DNA from: Variovorax sp. PAMC26660
GTDB lineage: Bacteria; Pseudomonadota; Gammaproteobacteria; Burkholderiales; Burkholderiaceae_C
Direction of reading: 5' to 3'
Length of the DNA stretch: 64,000 nucleotides
NCBI RefSeq assembly: GCF_014302995.1
Contig: NZ_CP060295.1
Span: 1,302,001-1,366,000, forward strand
Shown here: piece by piece, positions 10,376 to 21,208 of the stretch
Layout: each line of letters begins with the position of its first letter
Numbering within the stretch: the first letter of the stretch is position 1
The notes under the pieces: model-generated
The model's input: only the letters and a program-made list of their open reading frames with translations
What the model was told of the DNA's origin: nothing
Databases searched by the model: none
Made by a program: the position numbers and the translations under genes

Positions 10376-12329
10376 GCAACTCGCCGGCAGCGGCCGCGCC
10401 AGGCTGCGGCTTTCCCTGCTGCGTGATCAGCGACGTGAAATCGCGCAGGCGGTGATGAAGCTCGGCCAGGTTGCTTTCCTGTGCGGCGAGTTCAACCAGC
10501 CGCTCGTCCAGATTGCCTGCGGCACTTTGGATGCGCTCGATCGCCTCGATGCGCTTGCTGAAGTTGCGGCGGCGCTCCTTGAGCTGCGCATCGATCTGCG
10601 CGCTCGCGCCCTTGCTCCAGCGCTCGACTTCCGTCATGGCGGCTTCGTTGACCAACCGCAGCCGGCTGGCCAGCGCGCGAACCAGCTTGTCGCAAAAATC
10701 GGCCTGCGCGAGCTTCAGCAAGTTGCCCACGCCCAGGTAGTGGATGTGGCTGCGTTCGATCTGGCTGAGCTCCTGCTCGAAACCCGTCAGGTCGGGCTCG
10801 GCCGGCGCCTGCAGGGTGAAGCCCTGCTCGGCATTGAGCTGGCGGAAGGTGGCGTGCAGCATCGACTGGATCTCGGCCGTGGTCGCCTGCACTTCGCGCA
10901 GGTTGTTGCGCAGCGAATCGAAAGTCTCCGCATACACCTTGCGGACGTTGAACTTGACGCCGGGACGCTTGAGCGCAGTCGATAACCGCACCATGTCGGC
11001 CTTGAGCGCGGTACGGCCGAGCACCGCGTACACCTCGCGCAGCAGCTTGCCCTGCACCGAGCGCAGCGCCAGGATGCGGGTGTTGCTGCCCTCGAACTCT
11101 GCGTGTTCCTGGTCGATGCGCGCGCGCATGTGCCGGATCACCGAAACGTTCTTGCCGCGCAACCCCTGCAGTTCGAGCGCCTGCTCGGACAGGTCGCGCT
11201 GGCGCACCTTCAGGATGCGTTCGGCCTCGGCGCGCAACGCGGTCATGCCGGCGTCGACGGCGAGCCGCAACATGGTCTCGCGCTTGCCGAGCACGCCTTC
11301 GCCCAGCAGGGCTTCGAGCGCCAGCAACCGGCTGGCTTCGAGCAAGGGGCCGTCGCGCTGGATCTTGGCCTGCAGCCCCTTTTGCGCGGAAACCGGCAGC
11401 ACCTGCGCGAGCGGCACTTCGAGCAAGCGGGCCGCGCTGTCGCGCTGGCGTTCGATCTGCTGCTCGATCTGTGCGGGCGTGCTCAGCGTGTCCCACATGG
11501 TGTCGATCTTGTTGAGCACCACGAAGCGCGTGTTGTTGCCTTCGTCCTCGGTGATCAGGTGCTCGCGCCAGATCGACAGATCGGAGCGCGTCACGCCGGT
11601 TTCGGCGCCGAGGATGAAGACGACGGCGTGCGCTTGCGGAATCAGGCTCACCGTCAGTTCGGGTTCGGCGCCGATCGCATTCAGGCCGGGAGTGTCGAGA
11701 ATCACCAGCCCCTGTTCCAGCAGCGGATGGGGCATGTTCAGCACGGCATGGCGCCAGCGCGGAATTTCGACGCGGCCTTCGGCGTTCTGCACCGGGTTGT
11801 CGTCGGGCGTGTCGTCGTTCCAGAAGCCCAGGGTTCGCGCTTCTTCCTTCTCGACCCACAGCACCTCGGCCACCTTGCTCATCGCCTGCGCCAGTTGCTC
11901 GGCGTTGCCGACGTCGATGGCGATTTCGGTCCAGCGCGTGGACTTTTCACGCCAGTGGGCCAGCGAGTGGGGCTCCAGGCGGGTTTCGATCGGCAGCAGG
12001 CGCAGCTTGGGCGCCAGCGCGGCGTCGTAGCCCAGCTCGGTCGGGCACATCGTGGTCCGGCCCGCGCTGGCGGGCATGATGCGCCGCCCGTAGCCGGCGA
12101 AAAAGATCGCGTTGATCAGCTCCGACTTGCCGCGCGAGAACTCGGCCACGAACGCGACCATGACCTTGCTGGTGCGGATCTGCGTCTCGAGCCCGCGCAA
12201 GCGCTCGGCCACGGACTGGTCGAGCAGCTCGTTCTCGGTCAGCCAGCGGGACAGCCACTGCAGCCGGTGCGCGAAATTGCTCCGCCAGGCACCGTGCTGA
12301 TCGAGTTGTTGGTTGAAGGAGCGGCTCAA
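10365..12329 (-). CDS. Dynamin-family GTPase-like protein
   Basis: 654 aa from a TTG at 12329 without a clear Shine-Dalgarno sequence; the next in-frame Met is after the P-loop region begins, so the TTG or a nearby start must be used. The P-loop AEFSRGKS (62-69) has Ala where the first Gly of GxxxxGKS is expected. The rest of the G domain is complete: conserved Thr in RTTMCPTEL, G3 DTPGL, G4 NKID. The C-terminal half is long amphipathic helix/coiled coil, as in bacterial dynamin-like proteins that remodel or protect membranes. It lies between mutM and mutY on the same strand and overlaps mutY by 11 nt. Function here is unknown. Confidence 0.85.
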   Translation of the reverse strand: MSRSFNQQLDQHGAWRSNFAHRLQWLSRWLTENELLDQSVAERLRGLETQIRTSKVMVAFVAEFSRGKSELINAIFFAGYGRRIMPASAGRTTMCPTELGYDAALAPKLRLLPIETRLEPHSLAHWREKSTRWTEIAIDVGNAEQLAQAMSKVAEVLWVEKEEARTLGFWNDDTPDDNPVQNAEGRVEIPRWRHAVLNMPHPLLEQGLVILDTPGLNAIGAEPELTVSLIPQAHAVVFILGAETGVTRSDLSIWREHLITEDEGNNTRFVVLNKIDTMWDTLSTPAQIEQQIERQRDSAARLLEVPLAQVLPVSAQKGLQAKIQRDGPLLEASRLLALEALLGEGVLGKRETMLRLAVDAGMTALRAEAERILKVRQRDLSEQALELQGLRGKNVSVIRHMRARIDQEHAEFEGSNTRILALRSVQGKLLREVYAVLGRTALKADMVRLSTALKRPGVKFNVRKVYAETFDSLRNNLREVQATTAEIQSMLHATFRQLNAEQGFTLQAPAEPDLTGFEQELSQIERSHIHYLGVGNLLKLAQADFCDKLVRALASRLRLVNEAAMTEVERWSKGASAQIDAQLKERRRNFSKRIEAIERIQSAAGNLDERLVELAAQESNLAELHHRLRDFTSLITQQGKPQPGAAAAGELRAA

Positions 12330-12417
12330 GGGAAATATGTAAGAAACAATTTACAAATATAGCATCGCACGTCGTGCCGCAACCGTTTGCGGGGTATCCG
12401 TCGAGGGTGCCCGACGG

Positions 12418-13230
12418 TTACTTCTGACAATTGGGGCAGTAGTAGGTGGAGCGCTGCCCCTGGCGCAGCAGGCGGATCGGCGTTGCACAAACCCGACAAG
12501 GCTCGCCAGCCCGGCCGTAAACAGTCGCTTCCAACTGGAAATAGCCGCCCTGCCCGTCCACGTTCGAGAAGTCGCGCAATGTGCTGCCGCCCTTCTCCAC
12601 CGCGCGGGCCAGTATTTCGCGCACCGCCGCGTGCAGCTTGGCGGCCCGCGGCCGGGTGATGCGCGCGGCCGAGAGCGTCGGCCGGATGCCGGCCTGGAAC
12701 AGCGCCTCGGACGCATAGATATTGCCCACGCCCACCACCACGTCGCCGGCCAGCAGCACCAGCTTGATGGCCGCCTTGCGTTTCTTGAGGCCGGCATGGA
12801 ACGCATCGAGGTCGAAGTCGTCGCCCAGCGGCTCCATGCCCAGGCCGCCGAGCAGCTTGATGGCCCAGGGAGCCTCTTCATGGTCCACATAGACCACGGC
12901 GCCGAAGCGGCGTGGATCGTTCAGGCGCAAGGTGCCGCGGTCGGTGACCAGGTCGAAGTGATCGTGCGCGCCGGGCGGCGGCAACACCGCGTCGAAACGC
13001 AGGCTGCCCGACATGCCCAAGTGCAGCAGCAGGATGCCGCGATCGAGATCGATCAGCAGGTATTTGCCGCGACGCCGCACCTGGAGCACCCGCCGTCCGA
13101 CTAGCGTTTCAGGCAACACCATCAGCGCCCAGCGCAAGGGTTTGCCGACGCGCACGGCGTCGATGCGGGCGCCGGCAATGCGGTCGGCAATGCCGCGCCG
13201 GGTGACTTCGACTTCGGGTAACTCAGGCAT
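12418..13230 (-). CDS. mutM: Formamidopyrimidine-DNA glycosylase MutM (Fpg)
   Basis: 270 aa. Excises 8-oxoguanine and Fapy lesions. N-terminal [13 protein letters not shown] provides the Pro2 nucleophile and Glu3; [11 protein letters not shown] holds the conserved lysine; H2TH domain in the middle ([14 protein letters not shown]); C-terminal zinc finger CRVC...YYCPNCQ with four cysteines. Divergent from the TPR protein gene. With mutY it makes up two thirds of the GO system (mutT is not in the window). Confidence 0.97.
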   Translation of the reverse strand: MPELPEVEVTRRGIADRIAGARIDAVRVGKPLRWALMVLPETLVGRRVLQVRRRGKYLLIDLDRGILLLHLGMSGSLRFDAVLPPPGAHDHFDLVTDRGTLRLNDPRRFGAVVYVDHEEAPWAIKLLGGLGMEPLGDDFDLDAFHAGLKKRKAAIKLVLLAGDVVVGVGNIYASEALFQAGIRPTLSAARITRPRAAKLHAAVREILARAVEKGGSTLRDFSNVDGQGGYFQLEATVYGRAGEPCRVCATPIRLLRQGQRSTYYCPNCQK

Positions 13231-13311
13231 GAAAAGTAAAGCTCCGGCAATCTGCGACGTTGACGAAGCCCCACGCGGCGCTCGTTCAAATGGCTGGATT
13301 ATTATGGCCAG

Positions 13312-15162
13312 ATGAATCTATCGCCCCGCCGACACCGCCTTGCGGCGGCCGCGTCTCTTGCTCTTCTGGCCTGCGCGGCTCACGCGCAATCTTCTTCAGA
13401 TCCTGCCGCTGCCGGTAGCCCGACGCCGGTCATCGAACGCTCCGCGCCGCCGAAGCCGGCCGCCCGACCCAGGCCGGCGGCAAGCAAGCAGGCCAGCGAC
13501 CCCATTCCTCAGCCATCGGCACTGACGGCCGACCTGTTCTACGAAATCCTGATGGGCGAGATGACGGCCCGTTCCGGCGACCCGGGTTCCGGCTACGCGC
13601 TGGTACTCGACGCCGCCCGGCGGTTGCGCGACGGCAAGCTGTTCCAGCGCGCCGTCGAGATCGCGCTGCAGTCGCGCTCCGGCGACGCAGCGCTCGCCGC
13701 GGCCCGCGCGTGGCAAGAAGCGCTGCCCACTTCGCGCGATGCCCGCCGCATCGAACTGCAGATCCTGATCGCGCTGAACCGCATCAGCGAAACGGTCGAG
13801 CCCCTGCGCGCCGAAGTGGCAGCCACCTCGCAGATCGAGCGCCCGCTGCTGATGGCGGTGATCGCGCGCAACTACTCTCGCGCCGCGGACAAGAAGCAGG
13901 CCGCCTCGGTGGTCGAACAAGCCTTGGTCGACGAGCTCAAGAGCCCCACTTCGGGCGGACTGGCATGGGCCACTGTCGGCCGCCTGCGCCTCAACGCGGG
14001 CGATGCCTCCGGCGCGCTGGACGCGGCGCGCAAGGGCCAGGACATCGATCCGGCATCCGACGCGCCGGCTGCGCTGGCGCTCGAAATGATCGATCCCGGC
14101 CAGCCGCTCGCCGAGCCGATCGTGACGCGCTACCTGAGCAACAACCCCAAGGCCACGCCCGACCTGCGCATTGCCTACGCCCGCGTGCTGGTCGAGAACC
14201 GGCGCTTTGGCGACGCCACCACGCAACTCCAGGCAGTGACCTCGTCGCGGCCCGAACTCGCCGAGCCGTGGCTGCTGCTCGGCAGCCTGCAGATGCAGGC
14301 TAAACAAGACGCAGCGGCCGAAACCTCGATCAAGCGCTTCGTCGACCTGTCGGGCAGCCAGGGCAAGGATGCGGCCGATGCCGCCGAACGCAAGCGCGGC
14401 GTATCGCAGGCCTACCTCGCCCTCGCGCAACTGGCGGAACGGCGCAAGGATTTCACGGCCGCCGAGCGCTGGCTGGCCCGTGTCGACGGCCCCGACGAAC
14501 TGGTGGCCGCACAGAGCCGCCGCGCAGGCCTGCTGGCACGCCAGGGCAAGCTGGCGCAGGCACGCGAAGTCATTCGCAACCTGCCCGAGCGCACGCCCGA
14601 CGACAAGAAGCAGAAGTTCCTCGCCGAAGTGCAGTTGCTGCGCGACGCGAAGCAATACCAGGCCGCCTACGACATGCTGGCCCAGGCCTCCACAGCCACG
14701 CCGGATGACGGCGATCTGGTCTACGACCAGGCCATGATTGCAGAGAAGCTCAACCGCCTCGACGACATGGAACGGTTGCTGCGCCGGCTGATGCAGCTCA
14801 AGCCCGACAACCAGAATGCGTACAACGCGCTGGGCTATTCGTTCGCCGATCGCAAGATCCGGCTCGACGAAGCACGCACGCTGATCCAGAAGGCGGTGCA
14901 ACTGGCGCCTGAAGACCCGTTCATCGCCGACAGCCTGGGCTGGGTCGAGTTCCGGCTCGGCAACACGACCGAGGCCATCCGCATCCTGGAGGCCGCCTAC
15001 AAGACGCGCCCCGACCCCGAGATCGGCGCGCATTTCGGCGAAGTCCTGTGGAGCACTGGCCAGAAGGACCGCGCGGTCACGATCTGGAAAGAAGCCCTGC
15101 TGAGTGACGCCGAGAACGAGACGCTGCAGGAAACGCTCAAGCGCTTGCGGGTCAAGCCATGA
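13312..15162 (+). CDS. Secreted tetratricopeptide-repeat protein
   Basis: 616 aa. Signal peptide with likely cleavage after AAHA (about residue 25), then a proline/alanine linker and a long alpha-helical array of TPR-like repeats through to the C-terminus (clearest near 490-560: [42 protein letters not shown]). Presumably periplasmic. TPR proteins of this kind are regularly found upstream of lolB in betaproteobacteria. Its stop overlaps the lolB start (ATGA), so the two are co-translated, which hints at a role in outer-membrane assembly, but no enzyme activity is visible. Confidence 0.85.
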   Translation: MNLSPRRHRLAAAASLALLACAAHAQSSSDPAAAGSPTPVIERSAPPKPAARPRPAASKQASDPIPQPSALTADLFYEILMGEMTARSGDPGSGYALVLDAARRLRDGKLFQRAVEIALQSRSGDAALAAARAWQEALPTSRDARRIELQILIALNRISETVEPLRAEVAATSQIERPLLMAVIARNYSRAADKKQAASVVEQALVDELKSPTSGGLAWATVGRLRLNAGDASGALDAARKGQDIDPASDAPAALALEMIDPGQPLAEPIVTRYLSNNPKATPDLRIAYARVLVENRRFGDATTQLQAVTSSRPELAEPWLLLGSLQMQAKQDAAAETSIKRFVDLSGSQGKDAADAAERKRGVSQAYLALAQLAERRKDFTAAERWLARVDGPDELVAAQSRRAGLLARQGKLAQAREVIRNLPERTPDDKKQKFLAEVQLLRDAKQYQAAYDMLAQASTATPDDGDLVYDQAMIAEKLNRLDDMERLLRRLMQLKPDNQNAYNALGYSFADRKIRLDEARTLIQKAVQLAPEDPFIADSLGWVEFRLGNTTEAIRILEAAYKTRPDPEIGAHFGEVLWSTGQKDRAVTIWKEALLSDAENETLQETLKRLRVKP

Positions 15163-15677
15163 CCTGCGCTGACGGGGCGCTGAACGGCCGTCGTGCCGTT
15201 CTGTCCATGGGCGCAGCGGCTCTTCTTTTGATGGCCGGTTGCGCCCAGCTGTCGGGCGGCTCGTCGGGGCCGAAAACTTCGGACAGCTGGAGCGGCCGCA
15301 TGTCGCTGCGTATCGAGAGCGAACCGGCGCAGACCTTCGCCGCGCTGTTCGAGTTGCGCGGCTCGGCCGAAGCAGGCGATCTCACGCTCACGACGCCCAT
15401 CGGCAGCACGTTGGCGCAACTGCACTGGACGCCGGGCGAAGCCCTGCTCAAGGACGGCAACAACACACGGCGCTTCGACTCCGTCGATGCCCTTGTCGAA
15501 GCAGCCACTGGCGCCGCCATTCCGGTCGGCGCGCTGTTCGGATGGCTGGAAGGCCGCAACGAGCCCGTGCCCGGCTGGAAACCCGACCTGGCGCAGCTCG
15601 GCAGCGGGCGCCTGCAAGCCGTGCGTGAATCACCCGGCCCCAGGGCCGACCTGCGCATCGTGTTCGAGCGGTCATGA
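15159..15677 (+). CDS. lolB: Outer-membrane lipoprotein LolB
   Basis: 172 aa. Lipobox LMAGC, then a SWSGRMSLRI beta strand and conserved features of the LolB fold (TLTTPIGSTLAQLHW, PVGALFGWLEGR). LolB receives lipoproteins from periplasmic LolA and inserts them into the outer membrane. It is coupled on both sides by ATGA overlaps, to the TPR gene and to ispE; lolB-ispE-prs is a common proteobacterial order. Confidence 0.93.
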   Translation: MTCADGALNGRRAVLSMGAAALLLMAGCAQLSGGSSGPKTSDSWSGRMSLRIESEPAQTFAALFELRGSAEAGDLTLTTPIGSTLAQLHWTPGEALLKDGNNTRRFDSVDALVEAATGAAIPVGALFGWLEGRNEPVPGWKPDLAQLGSGRLQAVRESPGPRADLRIVFERS

Positions 15678-16564
15678 AGGCGATCTACGACCTTCCCGCG
15701 CCGGCCAAGCTCAACCTCTTCCTGCATATCACCGGCCGGCGCGACGACGGCTACCACCTGCTGCAATCGGTCTTCATGCTGATCGACTGGTGCGACACGC
15801 TGCATGTCGAGCTTCGTCGCGATGGCCAACTGAGCCGCGAAGACCTGACGACCGAGTTGCCGGCCGACGACCTGATCCTGCGCGCCGCGCGTGCGCTGCA
15901 GGTGTTCGCCGCACCCGGCCAGGGCGCCCACATCTCGGTCGCCAAGCATGTGCCGGCGCAAGCAGGCATGGGCGGTGGTTCTTCGGACGCCGCTACTTGC
16001 CTGCTGGCGCTGAACCGCTTGTGGGGCCTGAACCTGCCCCTTGCGCGCCTGGCGCACATCGGACTGAAGCTGGGCGCCGACGTGCCTTTCTTCCTTGCAG
16101 GCCGCAATGCATGGGTCGAAGGCATCGGCGAGGAAATTCGTCCGGTTACACTCCCTCCCGCGCACTTCGCGGTGGTCAAGCCGCCCGAAGGACTCGATAC
16201 CCGATTAATTTTTTCTGCGCCCGATCTTGAACGTGCAACTCCTGTTGCTATAATCTCGGGCTTTGCTGCAGATAGCGAACAGCTTGAAGCTCCAAACTTG
16301 GGAAACCAGGTTTTCGACTTCGGCGACTTCGGTCGAAACGACCTGCAGCCGGTTGCTCAGCGGCTTTGCCCCGCGGTCACCGAGGCCATCGAATGGCTCG
16401 GCGCCCAAGGATTGAAAGCCCGGATGACCGGCTCCGGAAGTTCAGTGTTCGCAAAGATGCCGCAAGCGCCGCAAGACGCGGAACTGCTCGAAGCCCCCGA
16501 AGGCTGGCAGGTTCGTCAATGCAGCAATTTGGCTGTTCATCCTCTCTGGGGGTGGGCAACCTGA
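15674..16564 (+). CDS. ispE: 4-diphosphocytidyl-2-C-methyl-D-erythritol kinase
   Basis: 296 aa. GHMP kinase of the non-mevalonate isoprenoid pathway; phosphorylates CDP-methylerythritol. N-terminal PAPAKLNLFLHITGRRDDGYH and the ATP-binding glycine-rich loop VPAQAGMGGGSSDAA are diagnostic; RMTGSGSSVFA lies near the C-terminus. A short AT-rich stretch (about 16205-16260) breaks the otherwise GC-rich codon use and contains a near-consensus promoter (see 16227-16254). Confidence 0.97.
   Translation: MKAIYDLPAPAKLNLFLHITGRRDDGYHLLQSVFMLIDWCDTLHVELRRDGQLSREDLTTELPADDLILRAARALQVFAAPGQGAHISVAKHVPAQAGMGGGSSDAATCLLALNRLWGLNLPLARLAHIGLKLGADVPFFLAGRNAWVEGIGEEIRPVTLPPAHFAVVKPPEGLDTRLIFSAPDLERATPVAIISGFAADSEQLEAPNLGNQVFDFGDFGRNDLQPVAQRLCPAVTEAIEWLGAQGLKARMTGSGSSVFAKMPQAPQDAELLEAPEGWQVRQCSNLAVHPLWGWAT
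16227..16254 (+). promoter_or_regulatory. Intragenic sigma-70-type promoter inside ispE
   Basis: TTGAAC (16227-16232), a 16-nt spacer, and a perfect TATAAT (16249-16254) within the ispE coding sequence, in a local AT-rich island. Transcription would start near 16261 and run through the end of ispE into tRNA-Gln and possibly prs. Seen directly in sequence; activity is inferred. Confidence 0.7.
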
Positions 16565-16634
16565 AGATAGTCGGACCGTTTGTTCGGTTCGACGCGACAT
16601 ATATCGGTTGGTGGTGAAAACCATCGACCCGTGT

Positions 16635-16711
16635 AGGGGAGTCGCCAAGCTGGTTAAGGCACTGGATTTTGATTCCAGCATGCAAAGGTTCGAATCCTTT
16701 CTCCCCTGCCA
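16635..16711 (+). tRNA. tRNA-Gln(TTG)
   Basis: 77 nt with encoded CCA. Acceptor stem AGGGGAG/CTCCCCT with G73, anticodon stem CTGGA/TCCAG and loop TTTTGAT, giving anticodon TTG (Gln), T-loop TTCGAAT. It lies between ispE and prs, its usual place in this lineage, and is followed by a strong hairpin terminator. Confidence 0.95.
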
Positions 16712-16719
16712 AATCTTCA

Positions 16720-16752
16720 AAGACTGCGGCCCGACGGCCGCAGTCTTCTTTT
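16720..16752 (+). terminator. Rho-independent terminator after tRNA-Gln
   Basis: Perfect 12-bp stem (AAGACTGCGGCC / GGCCGCAGTCTT), loop CGAC, followed by CTTTT. It would separate the tRNA transcript from prs, at least in part. Confidence 0.85.
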
Positions 16753-16851
16753 GCAGCCCACCCGCTGCAATAATCGGCGGCTCACCGGCCGCCACGCATC
16801 ACAAACCTTTTGGCGGCTTCCTCAGCCAATTCGCACTGCCGGGACGCGCTC

Positions 16852-17826
16852 ATGCAGGCTAATCACCCTGATTTCATGGTTTTCACCGGCAACGCCAATC
16901 CAGGCCTTGCCGCGGAAATCGCGCACAACCTCGGCACCTCGCTGGGCGCCGCACGCGTCGGTCGCTTCTCCGATGGCGAAGTCACCGTCGAGATCAACCA
17001 GAACGTCCGGGCGCGCGATGTGTTCGTGGTGCAGTCGACCTGCGCACCGACCAACGAAAACCTGATGGAACTGCTGATCATGGTCGATGCGCTCAAGCGT
17101 GCTTCGGCCGAGCGGATCAGCGCCGTGATTCCCTATTTCGGCTATGCCCGCCAGGACCGCCGCCCGCGTTCGAGCCGCGTGCCGATCTCGGCCAAGGTCG
17201 TGGCCAACCTGCTGGAAACCGTCGGCGTCGAGCGTGTGCTCACGATGGACCTTCACGCCGACCAGATCCAGGGTTTCTTCGACATTCCGGTCGACAACAT
17301 CTACGCGTCGCCAGTGCTGCTGGGCGATCTGCGCGCCAAGAACTACGAAGACCTGATCGTGGTCTCGCCCGACGTCGGCGGCGTGGTTCGCGCCCGTGCG
17401 CTGGCCAAGCAACTGAACTGCGACCTCGCCATCATCGACAAGCGCCGTCCGAAGGCCAACGTCAGCGAAGTCATGAACGTGATCGGCGAGATCGACGGCC
17501 GCAACTGCGTGATCATGGACGACATGATCGACACGGCCGGCACGCTGGTCAAAGCGGCCGAAGTGCTGAAAGAGCGCGGCGCCAAGAGCGTCTACGCCTA
17601 CTGCACGCACCCGATCTTCTCGGGCCCGGCCATCGAGCGCATCACGCAGGGCTCGGCCCTCGACGAAGTGGTCGTGACCAACACCATTCCTCTTTCCGAT
17701 GCGGCCCTGGGCTGCGGAAAGATCCGCCAGCTCTCCGTGGCACCGCTGATCGCCGAAACGATCCAGCGCATTGCCAAGGGCGAGTCGGTGATGAGTTTGT
17801 TCTCGGACCAGGACAACCTGTTCTGA
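16852..17826 (+). CDS. prs: Ribose-phosphate pyrophosphokinase (PRPP synthetase)
   Basis: 324 aa from the ATG at 16852 ([17 protein letters not shown]); an upstream in-frame TTG would add an unlikely serine/histidine-rich leader. Makes PRPP from ribose-5-phosphate and ATP for nucleotide, His, Trp and NAD synthesis. The flexible loop [15 protein letters not shown] and the PRPP-binding loop [13 protein letters not shown] are intact. It follows the tRNA-Gln terminator and is followed by rplY. Confidence 0.97.
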   Translation: MQANHPDFMVFTGNANPGLAAEIAHNLGTSLGAARVGRFSDGEVTVEINQNVRARDVFVVQSTCAPTNENLMELLIMVDALKRASAERISAVIPYFGYARQDRRPRSSRVPISAKVVANLLETVGVERVLTMDLHADQIQGFFDIPVDNIYASPVLLGDLRAKNYEDLIVVSPDVGGVVRARALAKQLNCDLAIIDKRRPKANVSEVMNVIGEIDGRNCVIMDDMIDTAGTLVKAAEVLKERGAKSVYAYCTHPIFSGPAIERITQGSALDEVVVTNTIPLSDAALGCGKIRQLSVAPLIAETIQRIAKGESVMSLFSDQDNLF

Positions 17827-17840
17827 TCTGAGCAAAAAGC

Positions 17841-17871
17841 GGGCTCCTCTCCCCTTTCGGGGCAGGAGCCC
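17841..17871 (+). terminator. Hairpin between prs and rplY, weak terminator or attenuator
   Basis: 8-bp outer stem GGGCTCCT/AGGAGCCC with an inner CCCC/GGGG stem and a TTTC loop. Only a poor U-tract follows (CTTGTTG), so read-through into rplY is likely. Confidence 0.5.
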
Positions 17872-17922
17872 TTGTTGAACCGGAGTCTCACTGGTCGCGG
17901 TGGACTCTCACAGGAGCTAACT

Positions 17923-18603
17923 ATGAAATTCGTCGCTTTTGAGCGCGCAAAGCAGGGCACGGGTGCGAGCCGCCGTCTCCGCATCTCGGGCAAGACCCCT
18001 GGCATCGTCTACGGTGGTGACACCCAGCCGCAACTGATCGAGATCGATCACAACGCGCTGTGGCACGCCCTGAAGAAGGAAGCCTTCCATTCGACCGTGC
18101 TCGAAATGGAACTCGGCGACACCACCAGCAAGGTTCTGCTGCGTGACGTTCAGTACCACCCGTTCCGCCAGCTGGTGCAACACATCGACTTCCAACGCGT
18201 CGATGCCAAGACCCGCATGACCCTGAAGGTGCCGCTGCACTTCAAGGGCGAAGAAGAATCCGACGCCGTCAAGATCGACCTGAACCTGGTCAATCACGTG
18301 ACGACCGAACTCGAACTGAACTGCCTGCCGACCGACCTGCCGGAATTCATCGAAGTCGACCTGTCGGGCCTGAAGAAGAACGGCACCGTCACGCTGAAGG
18401 ACATCAAGCTGCCCAAGGGCGTGAAGTGGGTCAGCCACGGCAAGGTCAATCCGGTGCTGGCTTCGGCCGTGTCGCCGGCGGCTGAAGAAGTCGACGCACC
18501 CGTCGAAGGCGCTGCCGACGCAGCTGCCGCAGCACCGGCTGGCAAGGGCGGCAAGCCCGCAGCCAAGACCCCTGCAGCCAAGACGCCCGCTGCCAAGAAG
18601 TAA
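17923..18603 (+). CDS. rplY: 50S ribosomal protein L25 (TL5/Ctc type)
   Basis: 226 aa from the ATG at 17923, which has AGGAG 7 nt upstream. Two-domain Ctc form: N-terminal 5S-rRNA-binding L25 domain ([39 protein letters not shown]) and C-terminal TL5 beta domain, followed by an alanine/lysine-rich tail with short AKTPA repeats. The prs-rplY-pth order is widely conserved. Confidence 0.96.
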   Translation: MKFVAFERAKQGTGASRRLRISGKTPGIVYGGDTQPQLIEIDHNALWHALKKEAFHSTVLEMELGDTTSKVLLRDVQYHPFRQLVQHIDFQRVDAKTRMTLKVPLHFKGEEESDAVKIDLNLVNHVTTELELNCLPTDLPEFIEVDLSGLKKNGTVTLKDIKLPKGVKWVSHGKVNPVLASAVSPAAEEVDAPVEGAADAAAAAPAGKGGKPAAKTPAAKTPAAKK

Positions 18604-18632
18604 TCTCTTCTTCGCAAGCTCGCGAATGAGCC

Positions 18633-18666
18633 AAAAGGCCCGCCCCGTGCGGGCCTTTTGCTTTTT
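18633..18666 (+). terminator. Rho-independent terminator after rplY
   Basis: Perfect 11-bp stem AAAAGGCCCGC / GCGGGCCTTTT with a 5-nt loop, followed by GCTTTTT. It ends only about 22 nt before the pth start, so pth probably uses its own promoter or read-through. Confidence 0.85.
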
Positions 18667-18687
18667 GGCGGCGGGATAATCCCGGCC

Positions 18688-19320
18688 ATGATCAAGCTTT
18701 TCGTCGGCCTCGGAAACCCGGGGCCTGAGTACGAAGCCACGCGGCACAACGCGGGCTTCTGGTGGATCGACGCCCTTGCGCGCGACTGGAAACTCAACCT
18801 CGTGCCCGAGCGCGGCTACCACGGCCTTGCGGCACGCGCCAACATCGGCGGCCAGAGCATCTGGCTGCTGGAGCCGCAGACCTTCATGAACCTGTCAGGC
18901 AAGTCGGTGGCGGCGCTCGCGCGCTTCTTCAAGATCGCGCCCGAAGAAATCCTCGTGGTGCACGACGAGCTCGACGTGGTGCCCGGCCAGGCCAAGCTCA
19001 AGTTCGGCGGCAGCCACGCGGGACACAACGGCCTGCGCGACATCCACGCACAGCTTGGCACCGGCGACTACTGGCGGCTGCGCCTGGGCATCGGGCATCC
19101 GGGCGTGAAGTCGGAGGTCGTCAACTGGGTGCTCAAGAAACCGCTGAAGGAACAACGCGAAGCGATCGAGGACGCCATCGTCCGCACGCTGCACGCAGCG
19201 CCCGCGCTCGTGGCCGGCGAGATGGAGAAAGCGACCTTGGTCATTCACACGAGCAAACCGCCGCGGCCCAAACCGCCGCGGCGGGAGCCCGGCGAAGGGG
19301 GCACGCCTGCCGCCACCTAG
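18688..19320 (+). CDS. pth: Peptidyl-tRNA hydrolase
   Basis: 210 aa from [12 protein letters not shown]. Releases tRNA from peptidyl-tRNA that drops off the ribosome. Catalytic residues Asn10, His20 and Asp93 are in the canonical positions; substrate loop FMNLSGKSV present. The C-terminus carries a basic, proline-rich extension ([16 protein letters not shown]) beyond the family core. Confidence 0.97.
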   Translation: MIKLFVGLGNPGPEYEATRHNAGFWWIDALARDWKLNLVPERGYHGLAARANIGGQSIWLLEPQTFMNLSGKSVAALARFFKIAPEEILVVHDELDVVPGQAKLKFGGSHAGHNGLRDIHAQLGTGDYWRLRLGIGHPGVKSEVVNWVLKKPLKEQREAIEDAIVRTLHAAPALVAGEMEKATLVIHTSKPPRPKPPRREPGEGGTPAAT

Positions 19321-19356
19321 CCGGCAACGGGAGCGCAGGGAGGGAGAGAAATAAAA

Positions 19357-20175
<819 letters not shown>

Positions 20176-20257
20176 TCAGGGCGGCATGCAAGTTAGTGAC
20201 AAAGGTCTCACAAGCGGCACGCTTGTTGCAGGAGTCAGTTATGCTGCGCCCCGCCCC

Positions 20258-21208
20258 ATGAGTCTGTTTTTATTCAAGCGCCTCGCCACGCTGATCGGCA
20301 CGCTGATCGGCGCCTCTGTCATCGTTTTCCTTGTCCTGGAGATCCTGCCCGGCAATGCCGCGCAGATGCTCATGGGCCCTGATGCCTCGCCCGAAGCCGT
20401 GGCCGCGCTCGCCACCAAGCTCGGCCTCGACCAACCCGCCTGGACGCGTTACTGGCACTGGATCGGCGGCATGCTGACCGGCAACCTTGGCGACAGCTAC
20501 GCCTACAGCTCGCCGGTGCTCGACCTGATCCTCGAGCGGCTCGCGCTCACTGTGCCGCTCGCGCTGCTGGCAATGGCCATCACCGTCGTGATCGCGCTGT
20601 TGGTGGGCGTGACTGCCGCCGCCCGCCACAACAAGCTCGGTGACGTCGGCCTGATGAGCATGGCCCAAGTGGGCATCGCCATTCCCAATTTCTGGTTCGC
20701 GATTCTTCTGATCCTCGTGTTCTCGGTGCAACTGCAGTGGTTCTCCGCAGGCGGCTTCGAGGGCTGGGGCGAAGGCTTCTTCGCGGGTCTCAAGTCGCTC
20801 CTGCTGCCTGCACTCTCGCTGGCCGTGGTGCAGGCCGCGATCCTCGCGCGCATCACGCGCTCTGCGGTGCTCGAAGTGATGCGCGAAGACTTCGTGCGCA
20901 CCGCGCGCGCCAAAGGTGTGTCGCAGCGCATGGTGCTGTGGACCCACGTGCTGCGCAACGCGATGATCCCCGTCATCACGGTCATGGGCATGCAGTTCTC
21001 CGAGCTGCTGGCCGGCACCATCGTGGTGGAAAACGTGTTCTACCTGCCGGGCCTGGGCCGCTTGATCTTCCAGGCCATCAGCAACCGCGACCTGATCGTG
21101 GTGCGCAACTGCGTGATGCTGCTTGCAGCGCTCGTGGTTATCGTGAACTTCGTGGTCGATGTGCTCTACGCAGTGATCGATCCGCGCATCAAGGCGAGCG
21201 ACATATGA
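20258..21208 (+). CDS. Dipeptide/oligopeptide-type ABC transporter permease (DppB-like)
   Basis: 316 aa from MSLFLFKRLATLIGTL. Six transmembrane helices and the BPD permease signature (EVMREDFVRTARAKGVSQRMVLWTHVLRNAMIP). First gene of a four-gene importer followed by two binding proteins and an amidase. Stop overlaps the next permease (ATGA). Whether the cargo is peptide, amide or another solute is not shown by the sequence. Confidence 0.92.
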   Translation: MSLFLFKRLATLIGTLIGASVIVFLVLEILPGNAAQMLMGPDASPEAVAALATKLGLDQPAWTRYWHWIGGMLTGNLGDSYAYSSPVLDLILERLALTVPLALLAMAITVVIALLVGVTAAARHNKLGDVGLMSMAQVGIAIPNFWFAILLILVFSVQLQWFSAGGFEGWGEGFFAGLKSLLLPALSLAVVQAAILARITRSAVLEVMREDFVRTARAKGVSQRMVLWTHVLRNAMIPVITVMGMQFSELLAGTIVVENVFYLPGLGRLIFQAISNRDLIVVRNCVMLLAALVVIVNFVVDVLYAVIDPRIKASDI

